Shown here one piece after another: positions 61,339 through 64,000 of a stretch of 64,000 nucleotides of DNA; position 1 is the first letter of the stretch; each line of letters opens with the position of its first letter. The DNA comes from JAHJQZ01 sp963675235. GTDB taxonomy: Bacteria; Pseudomonadota; Alphaproteobacteria; Rhizobiales; Devosiaceae. Below the pieces are notes generated by a model. It made no database searches. It worked only from the letters and a program-made list of their open reading frames with translations, and was not told the origin of the DNA. The stretch is taken from the NCBI GenBank assembly GCA_963675235.2, contig CAXXFU010000005.1:124001-188000 (forward strand), given 5' to 3'. The position numbers and the translations under genes were made by a program.

Positions 61339-62631
61339 ATGACAGACGCCAAGAAGACTCTCGCGGGGATCGGCCTGGGGCTGATGCTGACGACCGGTTT
61401 CACTGGTCTGGCACACGCCGCAGACGACACGATCAAAGTAGGCATTCTACACTCCCTGTCGGGAACCATGGCGATTTCCGAAACCACGCTCAAGGACACG
61501 ATGCTGTTCCTGATCGACGAGCAGAACAAGAAGGGCGGCGTTCTGGGCAAGATGCTCGAGCCGGTCGTCGTCGATCCGGCCTCCGACTGGCCGCTTTTCG
61601 CCGAAAAGGCGCGCGAACTGATTTCGGTCAACGAAGTCGCCGCGGTGTTCGGCTGCTGGACCTCGGTTTCCCGCAAATCGGTCCTGCCGGTGTTCAAGGA
61701 ACTCAATTCGATCCTGTTCTACCCGGTGCAGTACGAGGGTGAGGAATCCGAGCGCAACGTCTTCTACACCGGCGCCGCCCCGAACCAGCAGGCCATCCCC
61801 GCCGTCGACTACCTGATGAACGAGGAAAGCGTCGAGCGCTGGGTTCTGGCCGGTACCGACTATGTCTATCCGCGCACGACCAACAAGATTCTCGAGCAGT
61901 ACCTGCTCGACAAGGGCGTCGCCGCCGACGACATCATGATCAACTACACGCCGTTCGGGCATTCCGACTGGCAGACCATCGTCTCCGACATCAAGGCCTT
62001 CGGCTCGGCCGGCAAGAAGACCGCCGTGGTCTCGACCATCAATGGCGACGCCAACGTTCCGTTCTACAAGGAACTGGGCAACCAGGGCATCTCGGCCGAA
62101 GACATCCCGGTCGTCGCCTTCTCGGTCGGTGAAGAAGAACTCGCCGGCCTCGACACCGAACCGCTCGTCGGGCACCTCGCAGCCTGGAACTACTTCCAGT
62201 CGGTCGACGCCGACATCAACTACGACTTCATCGACGCCTGGCACGCCTTCATCGGCGACGAGGACCGCGTGACCAACGACCCGATGGAAGCCCACTACAT
62301 CGGCTTCAACATGTGGGTGAAGGCGGTCGAGACCGCCGGCACGATCGACGCCGACGCCGTCATCGACGCCCTGCCGGGCATCGCCGTGCCGAACCTCACG
62401 GGCGGCATCTCGGCGATGATGCCGAACCACCATATCACCAAGCCGGTGCTGATCGGCGAAATCCAGGACGACGGCCAGTTCGAAGTCGTGTCCGAGACCT
62501 CCGGCCTTGTGCCGGGCGATGCCTGGTCCGACTTCCTGCCGGAATCGAAGGTGCTGATCTCGGATTGGCGCGCGCCGCTGAGCTGCGGCAACTTCAATGC
62601 CGAGACCGGTACCTGCGGCGGCTCGGAATAG
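61339..62631 (+). CDS. urtA: urea ABC importer substrate-binding protein
   Basis: 430 residues. Signal peptide (TLAGIGLGLMLTTGFTGLAHA). Key UrtA features: VGILHSLSGTMAISETTLKD, the AVFGCWTSVSRKSVLPVF segment, NSILFYPVQYEGEE, and DAWHAFIGDEDRVTNDPMEA. The AVFGCWTS and LFYPVQYEG segments separate it from branched-chain amino acid binding proteins. GGAGGACAAC precedes ATG 61339. It is the first gene after a sigma-54 promoter. Confidence 0.94.
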   Translation: MTDAKKTLAGIGLGLMLTTGFTGLAHAADDTIKVGILHSLSGTMAISETTLKDTMLFLIDEQNKKGGVLGKMLEPVVVDPASDWPLFAEKARELISVNEVAAVFGCWTSVSRKSVLPVFKELNSILFYPVQYEGEESERNVFYTGAAPNQQAIPAVDYLMNEESVERWVLAGTDYVYPRTTNKILEQYLLDKGVAADDIMINYTPFGHSDWQTIVSDIKAFGSAGKKTAVVSTINGDANVPFYKELGNQGISAEDIPVVAFSVGEEELAGLDTEPLVGHLAAWNYFQSVDADINYDFIDAWHAFIGDEDRVTNDPMEAHYIGFNMWVKAVETAGTIDADAVIDALPGIAVPNLTGGISAMMPNHHITKPVLIGEIQDDGQFEVVSETSGLVPGDAWSDFLPESKVLISDWRAPLSCGNFNAETGTCGGSE

Positions 62632-62726
62632 GCCGCCCATCCACTTCCTGACATGATCGGGTGGAGGCGGCGCGCCGCCTCCACCTCCCAGGAAACCAAC
62701 CGGCCGAACCCTAACGCGAGACAGAG

Positions 62727-64000
62727 ATGCGTGCCCTCACACGACTGCTGCTTGCTCTGGCGCTGATCGTCGGCCTGGCTCCCGCCGCGGCCGTCGCCCA
62801 GGAGCTGAGTGCCGACACGACGGCCCTGATTGCCGAGCTGCCGGACGGATCCTATGGCGACCGCGAGAAGGTGGTCGCCGAGCTGGCCGCGACCGGCAAT
62901 ACCGCGCTGGTGCCATTGCTCGAGGCGCTCGCCGAAGGCGACCTTTATGTCAACGAGAACGACAGCACAATTGTCATCGGCATCAAGGATGGTCGCGACT
63001 ACAGGATTTCCGATCCTCTGAGCGGCGAAGACCTCGGCACGATCGGGCGCCGGGAAGCCGACAAGATCAAGGTCAACAATGGCCTGAGGCGCGTCATTCG
63101 AACGGCGCTCGGCCAGTTGACGCTGATGAGCCCAGATCCCGCGACCCGACGCGAAGCGGCCGAGTCCGTGCTCAAGGATGCCGACGCGGATTCGCTCGAA
63201 TTGATCGACACCGCGCTCGGCGCCGAGACCGATGCCGGCGTCATGACGATCCTGCAGCAAGCGCGAGCGGCCATCGTCCTCAACAACGACTTCGCTCTCG
63301 AGGAAAAGCAGGCCGCCATCGCCACGCTGGCTGCCAAGGGCGATCAGGACGCCATGGTTTTCCTGATCGGCGCGCTGGAAACCGCCGATGACGGGCTCAA
63401 GCCGTCCATTCAAGAGGCCATCACCGACATCGAGGGTGCGCTTGCCGTGTGGGGTGCGGTCCAGAACGTCTGGTACGGGCTGTCGCTCGGATCAGTGCTG
63501 CTTCTGGCCGCTATCGGGCTTGCCATCACCTTCGGCGTCATGGGCGTGATCAACATGGCGCATGGCGAAATCGTCATGCTCGGCGCCTACACGACCTTCG
63601 TCGTGCAGGAGGTGATCCGCAACTATTTCCCCGGCCTGTTCGATTATTCGCTGATCATCGCCCTGCCGCTGGCCTTCGTCGTTGCCGGCGGTGTCGGCAT
63701 CGCCATCGAACGCGGCGTCATCCGCTTCCTCTACGGGCGGCCGCTCGAAACACTGCTCGCCACCTGGGGGTTGAGCCTCATCCTGCAACAGGCCGTGCGC
63801 ACCATCTTCGGACCCAACAACCGCGAAGTGGGCAATCCAAGCTGGATGTCGGGCGCCTTCGATTTCCTCGGGCTTTCCATCACCTGGAACCGCTTGTGGA
63901 TCGTGGTGTTCGCTCTTGTGGTCTTCGGCATCCTGCTGCTGGTACTCAACCGCACGCCGCTCGGGCTGCAGATGCGCGCCGTGACGCAAAACCGGCGCAT
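62727..64000 (+). CDS. urtB: urea ABC importer permease (3' end outside window)
   Basis: Starts at ATG 62727 and runs off the right edge; 424 codons are visible. Signal peptide (LLLALALIVGLAPAAAVA), then an unusually long periplasmic domain of roughly 225 residues, typical of UrtB but not of LivH. Membrane part begins VWYGLSLGSVLLLAAIGLAI with GVINMAHGEIVMLGAYTTF. It then carries LATWGLSLILQQAVRTIFGP. urtCDE and urease are expected beyond the edge. Confidence 0.93.
   Translation, partial: MRALTRLLLALALIVGLAPAAAVAQELSADTTALIAELPDGSYGDREKVVAELAATGNTALVPLLEALAEGDLYVNENDSTIVIGIKDGRDYRISDPLSGEDLGTIGRREADKIKVNNGLRRVIRTALGQLTLMSPDPATRREAAESVLKDADADSLELIDTALGAETDAGVMTILQQARAAIVLNNDFALEEKQAAIATLAAKGDQDAMVFLIGALETADDGLKPSIQEAITDIEGALAVWGAVQNVWYGLSLGSVLLLAAIGLAITFGVMGVINMAHGEIVMLGAYTTFVVQEVIRNYFPGLFDYSLIIALPLAFVVAGGVGIAIERGVIRFLYGRPLETLLATWGLSLILQQAVRTIFGPNNREVGNPSWMSGAFDFLGLSITWNRLWIVVFALVVFGILLLVLNRTPLGLQMRAVTQNRR

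Overview
This is a 64-kb stretch of an alphaproteobacterial chromosome, most likely from the order Hyphomicrobiales (Rhizobiales). The evidence is high GC with strong third-position GC bias; the syntenic block DUF2842 / heme A synthase / rplM / rpsI; a SahR-like ArsR-methyltransferase coupled to metF; CTTGAC-type promoters; DUF2336; and several rhizobial-type ABC systems. I do not assign a genus. No CRISPR array, prophage, transposase, tRNA or rRNA gene was found. The only structured RNA gene recognised is rnpB (about 20.79-21.17 kb, minus strand).

Layout. 0-6.7 kb: truncated aminotransferase, UGT-like glycosyltransferase, an SdpI/SdpR-like membrane protein and repressor pair, agmatinase, rpsI-rplM, heme A synthase, DUF2842. 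6.7-18.1 kb: a cell-surface polysaccharide locus. It contains a GGDEF-EAL protein, a polysaccharide deacetylase, a Wzz/ExoP-like chain-length protein with a decayed kinase domain, and, divergently, a Wza-like lipoprotein, a GT4 glycosyltransferase, a polyprenyl-phosphate sugar transferase and a Wzy-like polymerase. 18.1-24.6 kb: a quinone-oxidoreductase-like enzyme, an XRE/membrane-protein pair, rnpB, a choice-of-anchor A protein with a VPxPA-type C-terminal sorting signal, and a Ser-rich protein with a duplicated EF-hand-like module. 24.8-31.6 kb: ferric-reductase-like flavoprotein, beta-lactamase-fold hydrolase, TerB-DnaJ protein, a tethered disordered protein, metF and sahR-like. 31.8-41.4 kb: DUF2336, RarD, host-attachment protein, GH27 alpha-galactosidase, a small DMT-permease island flanked by two copies of a small gene (one broken), EttA and an alpha/alpha-toroid protein. 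41.5-47.2 kb: an NMT1/THI5-type ABC importer with a RutR-like operator, a FdhF/YdeP-like molybdopterin oxidoreductase and OsmC. 47.2-55.6 kb: a signalling cluster with HD-GYP, three chemoreceptor-type proteins (one with inverted domain order), DUF2461 and a small secreted protein. 55.8-64 kb: Lrp-ald pair, a FrcABC-like sugar importer, and the start of a urea importer (urtA, urtB) behind a sigma-54 promoter.

How it fits together. The most coherent theme is a free-living, surface-colonising lifestyle: exopolysaccharide synthesis, two cyclic-di-GMP enzymes, chemoreceptors that end in a CheR/CheB-docking pentapeptide, and a host-attachment-family protein. Nitrogen scavenging is also well represented: sigma-54-driven urea uptake, a probable pyrimidine-type importer under a RutR-like site, agmatinase, and alanine dehydrogenase.

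The best leads are: (1) the DMT-permease island at 36.9-38.2 kb, whose flanks look like a displaced 3' gene fragment and an intact homologue; (2) the cytoplasmic protein at 50.0-51.1 kb with an N-terminal chemoreceptor hairpin and a C-terminal sensor domain; (3) several perfect or near-perfect operators tied to specific regulators (SdpR, SahR, RutR, XRE); and (4) the EPS co-polymerase whose kinase-like C-terminus has lost its P-loop. I did not find one unmistakably new multi-gene system.
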